Shown here: positions 1-7,067 of the stretch, piece by piece
How positions within the stretch are numbered: position 1 is the first letter of the stretch
Layout of the letters: every line of letters starts with the position of its first letter
From: an uncultured Selenomonadales bacterium
GTDB taxonomy: Bacteria; Bacillota; Negativicutes; Selenomonadales; Selenomonadaceae
NCBI GenBank assembly: GCA_937910665.1
Contig: CALEPR010000128.1
Coordinates: forward strand, 1-33,699
Direction: 5' to 3'
DNA: 33,699 bases
The notes under the pieces: generated by a model
The model's input: only the letters and a program-made list of their open reading frames with translations
What the model was told of the DNA's origin: nothing
Database searches by the model: none
Translations under genes and position numbers: made by a program

Positions 1-52
1 TCTTTTCGATAAATTTGATTTTTAATTTTTTTCACTTACACAAATCTATTGA

Positions 53-100
53 CACTCCCTAAAATTTTTCATAAAAACACTTCCCAAAATTTTTTATAAA
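53..100. repeat. Imperfect direct repeat pair at the 3' end of the nuclease gene
   Basis: Two 23-base units (53-75 and 78-100) match at 20 of 23 positions. Each has a CACT(C/T)CC core followed by an A-run and a T-run. The second unit overlaps the stop codon of the DUF262-HNH gene. The repeat could be a chance product of the A/T-tract composition or part of the 3' untranslated region. No stable GC-rich terminator stem is visible here. Confidence 0.35.
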
Positions 101-1227
101 TTACTTTTTTTAAAATTACAATCTGAACAAAGCATTTGACAATTTTCTGCAACAGTTTTTCCGCCTTTGCTCCACGCTTTTTTGTGGTCGGCGTGCATTT
201 CCGAAATTTCAAAATGTTTTCCGCAAATCGCACATTTTCCGCCTTGCTGTTCATAAATTGTTGATTTCGTTCTGTCGTCAAACTGCCGAATACTTAAAAA
301 TTTTTCATTTTTCTCGCCGTCAAGCAAATATTCATAAATTCCGCTTTTTTTAGTCACGTCAAAATCTGACATCAACTCAGAAATTCGCGTCTCAAAATTT
401 TTGTCAGAATAATTATTTTTGCCGTACTTGTTATACAAAATTCCCCACTGCAAGCCTTTCATTTCCTTGCGGTATTTCGGAAAATTTTTCTGTACCCAAG
501 CAAAAACTTTTTCAAAATAATTCCAAAGTTCCTCCGCAGTCTTAACTTTATTCAATTTCTGCTTGTCCATATATTTTTCCAAATTTTCCAAGCTGTCACG
601 GTCTGCAATCCATTTCAATGCAGTTTCCAAATATTCCTGTCGAATTGCCGAACCTTTTAAATATTTTCCATATTTTGTATGAGCAAGACAATTACTTTTA
701 CTAAAATATTTCTTTGCATTACTCAACCATTCGCAAGAAAAAATTGCATTTCGCATTTCTTGAGCAGTTAATTTTTCGCCGGCAATATTTATAGTTTGAA
801 ACCAATCTAATTTTTCTTTATCGTCACCTTCGCAAATATAAATCACAAGTTTATAATCCAAAATTTGATTTTGTTCACGTTCAGTTAAATTTGCAAAACT
901 TTGATTATCATCAAGCGAAAAATCATTATTTACATACTGGCAAATTGAAATTGTACGCTGTTGACCGTCAAGCATTTCAAAAGTTCCTTCAGAATTTTTT
1001 ACCCAATACATCACATTCAGCGGAAAGCCTTTTTTGACAGTTTCGATGACTTTATTTCTCTGCTCTTCATTATAAACAAATTCACGTTGAAAGGCAGGAC
1101 GAATATTTAATTTTCCGCCGTAAGCAGTGCAACCGAGTTCAGCGTCGTCAAAAAAATTTTTTGAAACTTCACGAATAGAAATGTGATTGAGTTCAATAGA
1201 CATTTCACCAAATTTAATTTTTTCCAT
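94..1227 (-). CDS. DUF262 / HNH endonuclease (GmrSD-like), putative restriction nuclease
   Basis: This 377-residue protein has an N-terminal DUF262 (ParB/Srx-like) domain with the signature DGQQR at residues 87-91. DUF262 domains in GmrS, BrxU and SspE bind or hydrolyse NTP to control nuclease activity. The C-terminus is a compact HNH zinc-finger nuclease: C332/C335, H345-x-D347-H348, N362, and a C367/C370 pair. The ATG lies one base after the stop of the upstream methyltransferase gene, and its AGGAGG ribosome binding site overlaps that stop, so the two are translationally coupled. Together they look like a restriction-modification pair. Most characterised DUF262-HNH enzymes instead attack modified DNA, so the pairing with a methyltransferase is notable. 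The family call is firm; the restriction role is inferred. Confidence 0.85.
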   Translation of the reverse strand: MEKIKFGEMSIELNHISIREVSKNFFDDAELGCTAYGGKLNIRPAFQREFVYNEEQRNKVIETVKKGFPLNVMYWVKNSEGTFEMLDGQQRTISICQYVNNDFSLDDNQSFANLTEREQNQILDYKLVIYICEGDDKEKLDWFQTINIAGEKLTAQEMRNAIFSCEWLSNAKKYFSKSNCLAHTKYGKYLKGSAIRQEYLETALKWIADRDSLENLEKYMDKQKLNKVKTAEELWNYFEKVFAWVQKNFPKYRKEMKGLQWGILYNKYGKNNYSDKNFETRISELMSDFDVTKKSGIYEYLLDGEKNEKFLSIRQFDDRTKSTIYEQQGGKCAICGKHFEISEMHADHKKAWSKGGKTVAENCQMLCSDCNFKKSNL

Positions 1228-1228
1228 T

Positions 1229-2287
1229 TTACCTCCTGCGAATTAAAATTCTGTTATAAATTTTTTTACCATTTATGAAAGTATAACATTCATAACCAAT
1301 CCAACGTGCAGAATTTGCAATTCCTAAAATTTCGAATTGGTCGGGATTATATTTGTCCAAAAAAGTAATAGGAACGCCCATAACGCCGTAATAATCTTTC
1401 GGAATTTCAACAACTTTTGAAACATCAATAACGTCATAATTATCATATTTCGGATATTTTTCAGGCTCATCATTATATGAATATCCAAGTGTAATATCTT
1501 CGTGACGCTTTTTTACATCTAAATTTGTATACCAGCACATATTTCCAAAACTTCGCCATTTTTGACCGTTTTCATCAATCCAAAATCTTGTTGCACGCTC
1601 TTCATAATAATCAGGTACTCTAAAATGTGGGTCACGTTGAAAACCATAACCGAGCCAAATTTTATTTTCTTTTACCAACGGAAAAAAATCTTTATAAGTT
1701 ACAGCATTTTGATTTCCGATAATCAAAAATTTTTTCTCAAAATCAATAAGTTGTTTAACATATTTTCTGAACAAACTAAACGGAGGATTAGTTACGACAA
1801 TATCAGCCTCTTTCAAACATTCGATACATTCTTCAGAGCGAAAATCACCTGCCGCAAATTTTTCATCGCCTTTCAACAAAGTGAGAACATTTTTTTTATT
1901 TTTCAGCAAATATTCAACATCTTGCAAGTCAACTCTGCCGTCCTCATTCCAATCTTGAACTTCAGTAATTTCGACTTTTATTGAGTGTTTATTTTCATTA
2001 AAATTTCTAAATTCATTCGGAGTACCATTGTAATTTAATTCAGTCTGAAAAATTGGCGATCCGACATAATTTGTAGCAATCAATTTTTTCAAACCGAGAA
2101 CGTTAAAATATTTTGCGAAGTATTTAAAAAATTCACTTTCGTAAGGGTCATCACAGTTGCAAAGAATAATTTTATCTTTAAAATGATTTTTATAATGCTT
2201 GAGTTCATATTCAATGTCTTCTTTGCGGGTGTAAAATTCATCTTTTTTTGTAGCTCCTGCGACATTCAAATTAGTATTTCCAGCCAA
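1229..2287 (-). CDS. EcoRI-family adenine-specific DNA methyltransferase
   Basis: This 352-residue protein matches the M.EcoRI-type family. It has an N-terminal DEFYT segment near residue 16, the CDDP-x-ES-x-FF region near residues 45-55, and the N6-adenine catalytic motif NPPF at residues 167-170. It should transfer a methyl group from S-adenosylmethionine to adenine N6 in a short target site. The start is TTG, supported by GGAGGGG six bases upstream; no ATG with a comparable site is nearby. The gene is the first of a two-gene unit with the DUF262-HNH nuclease. The recognition sequence cannot be read from the protein by eye; family membership does not prove GAATTC. Confidence 0.88.
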   Translation of the reverse strand: MAGNTNLNVAGATKKDEFYTRKEDIEYELKHYKNHFKDKIILCNCDDPYESEFFKYFAKYFNVLGLKKLIATNYVGSPIFQTELNYNGTPNEFRNFNENKHSIKVEITEVQDWNEDGRVDLQDVEYLLKNKKNVLTLLKGDEKFAAGDFRSEECIECLKEADIVVTNPPFSLFRKYVKQLIDFEKKFLIIGNQNAVTYKDFFPLVKENKIWLGYGFQRDPHFRVPDYYEERATRFWIDENGQKWRSFGNMCWYTNLDVKKRHEDITLGYSYNDEPEKYPKYDNYDVIDVSKVVEIPKDYYGVMGVPITFLDKYNPDQFEILGIANSARWIGYECYTFINGKKIYNRILIRRR

Positions 2288-2361
2288 TTTTTACCCCTCC
2301 TGAAAATTTTTTCATTTTTGTACGTTTCGCTGTGAAAAAATTTTTTCCTGCAAATAAAAAA

Positions 2362-2378
2362 TCCTCCGCGAAGGAGGA
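2362..2378 (-). terminator. TCCTCC/GGAGGA hairpin terminator after brnA copy 1
   Basis: A perfect six-base stem (TCCTCC, loop GCGAA, GGAGGA) is flanked by A- and T-runs, so it could end transcription on either strand. It lies just after the stop of the first BrnA gene. It is one of five near-identical hairpins in the first 6.1 kb. Confidence 0.7.
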
Positions 2379-2387
2379 AAATTTTTT

Positions 2388-2579
2388 TTAGCTTGCAACT
2401 TGCAATTTTTTTCTGCGAAGTCGATTTGCTTTCATTCGCGCAAATTCTTCGTGCGTAATTTTTGGAATATCACTGTAATCAATTTCGTCGTCAGTCATTT
2501 TTTTCCACGCTTCAATTTCTGCAATTTGTTCAGGTGTTCTATAAATTTTTACTCCATTTTTAATAATAAAATTGTCCAT
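2388..2579 (-). CDS. brnA: BrnA-family antitoxin, copy 1
   Basis: This short protein (63 residues from the ATG at 2579) follows a BrnT toxin gene and overlaps its end by 20 bases, the usual toxin-first order of brnTA. The start was chosen for its GGAGGAGG site; an in-frame upstream extension to 2609 lacks such support. The C-terminal part, with EEFARMKANRLRRKK, is nearly identical to the second copy at 3692-3874. In characterised BrnTA systems BrnA binds DNA, represses the operon and neutralises the ribonuclease BrnT. The basic C-terminal helix could fit that, but a ribbon-helix-helix fold is not obvious by eye. Confidence 0.72.
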   Translation of the reverse strand: MDNFIIKNGVKIYRTPEQIAEIEAWKKMTDDEIDYSDIPKITHEEFARMKANRLRRKKLQVAS

Positions 2580-2862
2580 AGTATTCTGCCTCCTCCTCTT
2601 TGTCAGCAAGTCGCGCTGAAATAATTCTGTTTCTTTCTCTGCGTTCAGTATAAATTACAACCAAAACTTTTTCAACAAGTCCGACAATTTTATATCTGTC
2701 TTCAAAATCGCTGTGAAGTTCGTCATAATCATCAATATAATTTTCATCTAAAAAAACTTCAGCCGCAGTTTCAAATCTTACTTTATGCTTTTTAAAATTT
2801 AATTCGGCTTTCGCGCTGTCCCATTCAAATTTTAAATCGTCAAGTTCAAACTCTATATTCAC
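2560..2862 (-). CDS. brnT: BrnT-family ribonuclease toxin (DUF497), copy 1
   Basis: This 100-residue protein shows the BrnT/DUF497 pattern: an N-terminal F-x-WD-x-x-K-x-x-x-NxxKH segment (FEWDSAKAELNFKKHKVRF), a central acidic region, and the VLVVIYTERRERNRIISAR segment near residues 66-84. The family consists of RelE-fold ribonuclease toxins. The start is GTG with GGAG eight bases upstream. The same start context recurs in the second copy. It is co-transcribed with the overlapping brnA. Confidence 0.85.
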   Translation of the reverse strand: MNIEFELDDLKFEWDSAKAELNFKKHKVRFETAAEVFLDENYIDDYDELHSDFEDRYKIVGLVEKVLVVIYTERRERNRIISARLADKEEEAEYYGQFYY

Positions 2863-2928
2863 AACTTCAACTCCAAAAATCTTTTTCTTAGTTCGACTGA
2901 CAAAAAATTTTTTCCTGCAAAAAAAAAA

Positions 2929-2944
2929 TCCTCCGTGTAGAGGA
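2929..2944 (-). terminator. Degenerate TCCTC/GAGGA hairpin after a clpB 3'-end fragment
   Basis: The stem TCCTC/GAGGA has a six-base loop and flanking A/T runs. It lies 14 bases downstream (minus strand) of the stop codon of the clpB 3'-end fragment at 2958-3023. The same spacing recurs at the second fragment near 6080. Confidence 0.6.
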
Positions 2945-2957
2945 AAAATTTTAAAAA

Positions 2958-3023
2958 TTTATTTGTCGAGCGAAACTTTTGCATTGAATGTAAAAGTTTT
3001 GCCGTCAAAATCAATTTCAACGC
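2958..3023 (-). pseudogene. Fragment of the clpB 3' end, copy A (66 bp)
   Basis: These 66 bases match the last 66 bases around the genuine clpB stop (7067-7132) at about 63 positions. The minus strand still encodes the C-terminal residues EIDFDGKTFTFNAKVSLDK and the stop. No start codon or upstream clpB sequence is attached, and an in-frame stop lies a few codons before it. It is a remnant, probably left by insertion or recombination at the clpB 3' end. Confidence 0.85.
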
Positions 3024-3062
3024 AAAAAAATATTTTCCTTCAAATCACACCTCCAAAGATTT

Positions 3063-3467
3063 TTATTCAACTTGAAAAGTTCTTTCTTCAGGCAATTTTG
3101 TTAAATTTTCTGCTGTTAATTTGCTTTCTGCCAATTCCATTCCAATTTTTACAATTTCTTCCTGAGTAAAATTTGTATCGTAACCATTTATGAAAAGATA
3201 AACCGCCATCGCGTGAACTGCTATGCGTTTATTTCCGTCAACAAAGCCATGATTTTTTACTAATCCAAATGCTAACTGCGCCGCCTTTTCAAAAATTGTT
3301 TTGTACAAATCTTCTCCGCCAAAAGTCTGAAATGGATTATTTACAGCCGATTCCAATAAATTTTTGTCGCGAATTATTGAACTGGTTTGCAATTTTTCAT
3401 CTGACGCTAACAATTTATGAAAATTTAAAATATCCGCCATTATCAAATCAAATACATAATTTTTCAT
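3063..3467 (-). CDS. doc: Doc-type Fic-domain toxin (death-on-curing family)
   Basis: This 134-residue protein carries the Fic/Doc motif HGFVDGNKR (about residues 72-80 of this start). Doc proteins phosphorylate EF-Tu; wider Fic proteins AMPylate targets. The start chosen is the ATG at 3467, whose ATGA overlaps the stop of the small upstream gene. The in-frame extension to 3497 reads through that gene and is less likely. The ATGA overlap with a small upstream gene is the standard antitoxin-toxin layout. The flanking brnTA copies make this a toxin-antitoxin cluster. Confidence 0.85.
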   Translation of the reverse strand: MKNYVFDLIMADILNFHKLLASDEKLQTSSIIRDKNLLESAVNNPFQTFGGEDLYKTIFEKAAQLAFGLVKNHGFVDGNKRIAVHAMAVYLFINGYDTNFTQEEIVKIGMELAESKLTAENLTKLPEERTFQVE

Positions 3468-3601
3468 TTGTTCGCCAAAATCCTGTACGCCTCGCAATTG
3501 CGTTCAAAAAGTTTCTTCGACACTTCTGCAATTTTTTCTGCAACTTTTTTGTCTTTGTCGCTTGTCAAATGGATAAATTTTTTCTCTTGCTCCTGTTGCA
3601 T
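3464..3601 (-). CDS. Small putative antitoxin partner of Doc (45 aa)
   Basis: Translation from the ATG at 3601 gives 45 residues, rich in Lys and Glu, ending with ERNCEAYRILANK. The stop TGA overlaps the Doc start as ATGA, and GGAG lies about ten bases before the start. Small proteins with a similar C-terminal EAYxxLA stretch sit beside Doc toxins in other Firmicutes, as far as I recall. I see no clear Phd DNA-binding domain. The position and coupling support an antitoxin role; homology is not proven. Confidence 0.65.
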   Translation of the reverse strand: MQQEQEKKFIHLTSDKDKKVAEKIAEVSKKLFERNCEAYRILANK

Positions 3602-3667
3602 TTTAAATCAACTCCAAAAATTTTTTTCTTACTTCGACTGACAAAAAATTTTTTCCTGCAAAAAAAA

Positions 3668-3683
3668 TCCTCCGTGTGGAGGA
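3668..3683 (-). terminator. TCCTCC/GGAGGA hairpin terminator after brnA copy 2
   Basis: A perfect six-base stem with loop GTGT and flanking A/T runs follows the second BrnA gene. The sequence on either side (about 3605-3755) is shared with the equivalent region of copy 1. Confidence 0.7.
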
Positions 3684-3691
3684 AAAAATTT

Positions 3692-3874
3692 TTAGCTTGC
3701 AACTTGCAATTTTTTTCTGCGAAGTCGATTTGCTTTCATTCGCGCAAATTCTTCAGTTGTAGTTTCAGGAATATCGCTTAAATCAATTTCAGCATCAGAT
3801 TTTGGTGCATTTGATCTAATTTCTGCAATTTCTTCCGCACTCAACGGCGGAATTTTTTTAATAAAATTGCTCAT
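3692..3874 (-). CDS. brnA: BrnA-family antitoxin, copy 2
   Basis: This 60-residue paralogue of the protein at 2388-2579 differs in its N-terminal half but is almost identical over the C-terminal EEFARMKANRLRRKKLQVAS stretch. The ATG at 3874 has GAGGAG about nine bases upstream and overlaps the end of the second BrnT gene by 17 bases. The shared C-terminus is also conserved as DNA, which suggests recent duplication or gene conversion there. A divergent N-terminus could give each antitoxin its own toxin specificity. Confidence 0.7.
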   Translation of the reverse strand: MSNFIKKIPPLSAEEIAEIRSNAPKSDAEIDLSDIPETTTEEFARMKANRLRRKKLQVAS

Positions 3875-4157
3875 AATATTCACACTCCTCTTTCTTAGTT
3901 GCATATCGAGCAGAAATTATTCTAATTCTTTCTCTGCGCTCAGTATAAATAACAACCAAAACTTTATCAACTTTTCCAATAATTTTAAATCTGTTCTCGT
4001 CGTCGCTGTGAAGTTCATCATAATCATCAAGATTATTTTCATCAAGAAAGACACGCGCCGCTGTTTTAAATTTAACTTTATGCTTTTTAAAATTTAATTC
4101 GGCTTTCTCGCTGTTCCATTCAAATTTTAAATCGCCAAGTTCAAACTCTATATTCAC
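3858..4157 (-). CDS. brnT: BrnT-family ribonuclease toxin (DUF497), copy 2
   Basis: This 99-residue protein is a close paralogue of the protein at 2560-2862. It keeps the FEWNSEKAELNFKKHKVKF and VLVVIYTERRERIRIISAR segments and the acidic middle. The GTG start and its GGAG site are the same as in copy 1. A longer frame opening at 4205 is judged non-coding upstream because the first copy aligns exactly from this GTG. It forms an operon with the overlapping brnA copy 2. Confidence 0.82.
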   Translation of the reverse strand: MNIEFELGDLKFEWNSEKAELNFKKHKVKFKTAARVFLDENNLDDYDELHSDDENRFKIIGKVDKVLVVIYTERRERIRIISARYATKKEECEYYEQFY

Positions 4158-4212
4158 AACTTCAACTCCAAAAATTTTTTCATATTTTACCACAAAATTT
4201 TGCAAAAAAAAA

Positions 4213-4229
4213 TCCTCCGCAGTGGAGGA
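4213..4229 (-). terminator. TCCTCC/GGAGGA hairpin terminator after the MATE fusion gene
   Basis: A six-base stem with loop GCAGT and flanking A/T runs lies just after the stop of the MATE-ATPase gene and before brnT copy 2. Confidence 0.7.
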
Positions 4230-4247
4230 AAATTTTTTGCAAATTTT

Positions 4248-6023
4248 TCAGACTACCAACACAACTGTATTTATTCCTGCATTGTTTTGGTAGTCTATTT
4301 TTTCCAAAATTTTTTCTATAATCCGCAAACTGATATTGTCTTCTTCAGGAAATTTTCCAATCGAATTTTGTAACTTTTCTTTCAGGTTAAAAGTCGAGGC
4401 GTTATCATAAATTCTGATACAAATTTCATCTTCTACCGTTACGCGAACATACGCATTATATTTTTTGTCCGCAGTAAAACCATACTGAATAATATTTGTT
4501 GCAATTTCTTCAATCGCTAAACCTGCAAAATATGCCTTGTTCTTCGGAAAATTTTTTTGTTTACAAAAATTTATAACCTCCATCGAAATAGTTGTAGCGT
4601 CGTCAATTGTCGCAAAATTTTTTTCATAAACAAATTTTTTGTCCACACCAAAATTTTTATCGAGTTTCATCCAATCTTCCAGCTTGAACGAAATTTTTTT
4701 GCTGTGAATAAAAACTGAAATTGCGATTATCGCCAAGCAAATTATTTCTGTTGCAGGAAATGACAACCAAACTGCATCAACGCCTAAAAATGGCACAGAA
4801 ATTACTGCCAAAATCGCTATCAATAAATTTTCAAAAATCGGCATCGAACTGACAAGAAATTCGCTTTTCTTTTGGATTTGATAAATTTTCAAAAATATCC
4901 CGACCAATGCGTTCAAAACCAAAAAACTCGGAAATAAAAACAACATTCTTTCAGCGATTTCAAATGCTTCTTCGTTCTGCGAAAAAAATAAATTCGGTGC
5001 TACCGGCGAACTAATCATTATCAAAATCATTATTGCCACTGATGCCAGCAAAGTGTATTTCAGCGTAATTTTTGTGAGAATTAACAAAGATTCTTTGTCT
5101 CGACTGCCGAACCATAAACTTCCCAAAGCCAAAAAAGCATTTCCGCAACCGACCGGAATTGAACCTAAAACGCCGATTACTGCTCCTTGAACGTTCATGA
5201 CTGCAACCGCCGACATTCCTATGTAATTCATCAGCGTGATATTTAGCAAATACGCCTTCGCAGTTAATCCGACGTTAAAAGTCAGCGAAGGTATTCCAAA
5301 TCGCGCAGATTTTAATAATTTTGCGAATAAAAATTTTTTAAATTTCAGCTGAATCGGTTTGTTTTTGTGGAAAAAACTTTGCAACATCACTCCTGCAGAC
5401 AAAAGATAGCTGAATGAAGATGCTAAACCTAAACCGAAAATTCCTAAGTCGAGTATCGAAATGAAAAAAATATCCAGAAAAAAATTTGAAATAATCATCA
5501 ACGCGATAACTATTCGCGAAAGTTTTATGTCGTAATTAAATGCCAAAAACCACATCAACAGCGCACAATAAACTTGACCGATTATCCCGATTGAATAGCC
5601 TTTGATATATTCTTGCAATAATTTTGCAGTTTCGCCTTGTGCGCCGAGTATTTTTGCCAAAAAATTATTTTCTGCGAAACAAATAATCGATGCAATTAAA
5701 GCAATCGCGCCGAGAAATACAACTGCCGTTGCAAAAAGCGATTCCAAACTTTCTTTATCGCCTTTTCCGATAAATTTTCCGCAAATTATTTGCAAACCGA
5801 TGATTATAATCCAAACCAAAGAAATTATCGTCAACATTGGGCTGAAAAATCCAACTGCTGCCATTGCCTCAACGCTTAAAAATTGTCCGATTACTACCGT
5901 GTCGATTGTTGAGTTCAATGAATTTACAACCGCGCCTAAAATTTCGACACTCATCAAGCTGAAAAATGATTGTTTTATTATTTGCGTTTTGTTGTTAAAA
6001 ATATTTTCGATGATTACTTCCAT
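4248..6023 (-). CDS. MATE-family transporter fused to an RsbW-like HATPase domain
   Basis: The first ~450 residues form a MATE/NorM-like transporter with about twelve hydrophobic segments. It would export drugs or metabolites in exchange for Na+ or H+. The last ~130 residues are an anti-sigma-factor-kinase-type ATPase domain: an N-box IEEIATNIIQYGF, a D-box region IRIYDNAS, and a final segment SLRIIEKILEKIDY. The start is the ATG at 6023, because GGAGG lies seven bases upstream; the ATG at 6050 has no such site. This gives 591 residues. Such fusions occur in other anaerobes as far as I recall, but what the ATPase senses or phosphorylates is unknown. A stray RsbW-like kinase would normally act on an anti-anti-sigma partner, and none is encoded nearby. 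Confidence 0.85.
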   Translation of the reverse strand: MEVIIENIFNNKTQIIKQSFFSLMSVEILGAVVNSLNSTIDTVVIGQFLSVEAMAAVGFFSPMLTIISLVWIIIIGLQIICGKFIGKGDKESLESLFATAVVFLGAIALIASIICFAENNFLAKILGAQGETAKLLQEYIKGYSIGIIGQVYCALLMWFLAFNYDIKLSRIVIALMIISNFFLDIFFISILDLGIFGLGLASSFSYLLSAGVMLQSFFHKNKPIQLKFKKFLFAKLLKSARFGIPSLTFNVGLTAKAYLLNITLMNYIGMSAVAVMNVQGAVIGVLGSIPVGCGNAFLALGSLWFGSRDKESLLILTKITLKYTLLASVAIMILIMISSPVAPNLFFSQNEEAFEIAERMLFLFPSFLVLNALVGIFLKIYQIQKKSEFLVSSMPIFENLLIAILAVISVPFLGVDAVWLSFPATEIICLAIIAISVFIHSKKISFKLEDWMKLDKNFGVDKKFVYEKNFATIDDATTISMEVINFCKQKNFPKNKAYFAGLAIEEIATNIIQYGFTADKKYNAYVRVTVEDEICIRIYDNASTFNLKEKLQNSIGKFPEEDNISLRIIEKILEKIDYQNNAGINTVVLVV

Positions 6024-6065
6024 AAAATCGCCTCCAAAAACTTTTGACATTATAGCACAAAAAAA

Positions 6066-6080
6066 TCCTCCGCGAAGGAG
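6066..6080 (-). terminator. Degenerate TCCTCC hairpin after the second clpB 3'-end fragment
   Basis: The CTCC-GCGAA-GGAG stem is flanked by A/T runs. It lies 14 bases past the stop codon of the clpB fragment at 6095-6204, and upstream of the MATE gene. It is probably the original clpB terminator or a copy of it. Confidence 0.6.
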
Positions 6081-6094
6081 AAAAAAATTTTAAT

Positions 6095-6204
6095 TTTATT
6101 TGTCGAGCGAAACTTTTGCGTTGAAAGTAAAATTTTTGCCGTCAAAATCAATTTCAACGCTGTCGCCTGTATTGGCGATTATTTTTTACTCAATTCAGTT
6201 TCAA
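6095..6204 (-). pseudogene. Fragment of the clpB 3' end, copy B (about 110 bp)
   Basis: This segment matches the last ~118 bases of clpB. It has a one-base loss in a T-run (frameshift after TELSKK) and a deletion of about nine bases in the middle. The final codons and the stop are intact and very close to the genuine gene. Homology ends sharply at 6204. It is a decayed remnant, older or longer than copy A. Confidence 0.85.
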
Positions 6205-6208
6205 AAAA

Positions 6209-6232
6209 ATCTCAACTTCGCAACGCTGAGAT
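6209..6232 (-). terminator. ATCTCA/TGAGAT hairpin terminator after the membrane protein gene
   Basis: A six-base perfect stem with a 12-base loop is followed on the minus strand by a run of T. It starts 15 bases after the stop of the 6247-6972 gene and ends just before the clpB fragment. Confidence 0.65.
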
Positions 6233-6246
6233 AATTTTTTTATTTT

Positions 6247-6972
6247 TTAAAAATGAACATATTTTCTTACAACAAAATCTGCAACAGAATTTTCTCCAAT
6301 CGTTCCATTATTTTGATAATTTATTTTTTTGCCTTCTGTATCTGCCTCAAATGAGAGCATTACATCGTTATCATATCCATAGAGTTTACTATTGATGACA
6401 TAAAGTCCAATGGAACCTGTTAATTTATTTTTGAATACATCAAAGCCATCAATAATAATGTGAAATTTATATCTCGCTATTTCAAAATCAAAATCTAAAT
6501 CTGGGTAGTCATAATTTAATATTCTCTTTTTGTAAATTGAATTATTATATCTGTACTGCTCACGAGTTTCACTACCAAAAGCACTATAAATTATTTTTAC
6601 CAAAACTTTGAAATCTACAACGCCTTTATCTTCATTTATCTCTCGTTCAATAATTTCCTTCTGATTATCACCATATAAAGTTGACACATCAATAAAATAC
6701 ATATTTTCCTGCTCATCTTCACCAACAAATGTCCAATTACCAAATTCATCACTGTGATTTCTAAAACGTAATGAAGATTCATATTCTCTAGTTGAATTAG
6801 CCTTACGTGATTTACCAACAGAAGCTAAAAAAGAAATCACAACAAAAATTCCAAGCAAAATCAAAATCCCAATAATCATATTCATCACCCCAGAAATTCC
6901 GAAAATTAAGATTAAAGCCACAAATGCCAAGATAAAATACAACATAAATCTATTACACCAACTTTTCTTCAC
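6247..6972 (-). CDS. Unrecognised protein with two N-terminal membrane helices
   Basis: I do not recognise this 241-residue protein. Residues 9-28 and 30-52 are strongly hydrophobic, separated by a short turn, so it is probably a membrane-anchored hairpin. The remaining ~185 residues are hydrophilic and rich in Asp, Tyr, Ile and Asn, with a beta-like pattern. The start is GTG with GAGGA about seven bases upstream. An extended -10 TGATATAAT precedes it. Codon use is less A/T-tract-like than its neighbours. It sits alone between clpB and a clpB remnant, so it is probably acquired cargo. Confidence 0.6.
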   Translation of the reverse strand: MKKSWCNRFMLYFILAFVALILIFGISGVMNMIIGILILLGIFVVISFLASVGKSRKANSTREYESSLRFRNHSDEFGNWTFVGEDEQENMYFIDVSTLYGDNQKEIIEREINEDKGVVDFKVLVKIIYSAFGSETREQYRYNNSIYKKRILNYDYPDLDFDFEIARYKFHIIIDGFDVFKNKLTGSIGLYVINSKLYGYDNDVMLSFEADTEGKKINYQNNGTIGENSVADFVVRKYVHF

Positions 6973-6989
6973 AAAAATTTTCCTCTGTA

Positions 6990-6998
6990 ATTATATCA
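6990..6998 (-). promoter_or_regulatory. Extended -10 promoter (TGATATAAT) for the membrane protein gene
   Basis: The minus strand reads TGATATAAT about 18 bases before the GTG start. No good -35 box sits at 17 bases, which is normal for an extended -10 promoter. The same TTTTCTGTGATATAATT string recurs on the plus strand before the pilin-like gene at 9970. Confidence 0.5.
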
Positions 6999-7067
6999 CA
7001 GAAAAAATTTTTTAGGTCACTTTCAAAGCGACAATGAAATTTTCTACATACAAAAAATTTTTTAAAT

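Noticed and set aside
2958..3169. Small plus-strand gene across the clpB fragment
   Set aside because: The same frame appears antisense to clpB at 7072; it is only the complement of the duplicated 3' end.
3269..3781. Open frame of 170 codons on the plus strand
   Set aside because: It is antisense to doc, its partner gene, a terminator and brnA copy 2, has a low-complexity Phe/Lys/Leu content and no ribosome binding site.
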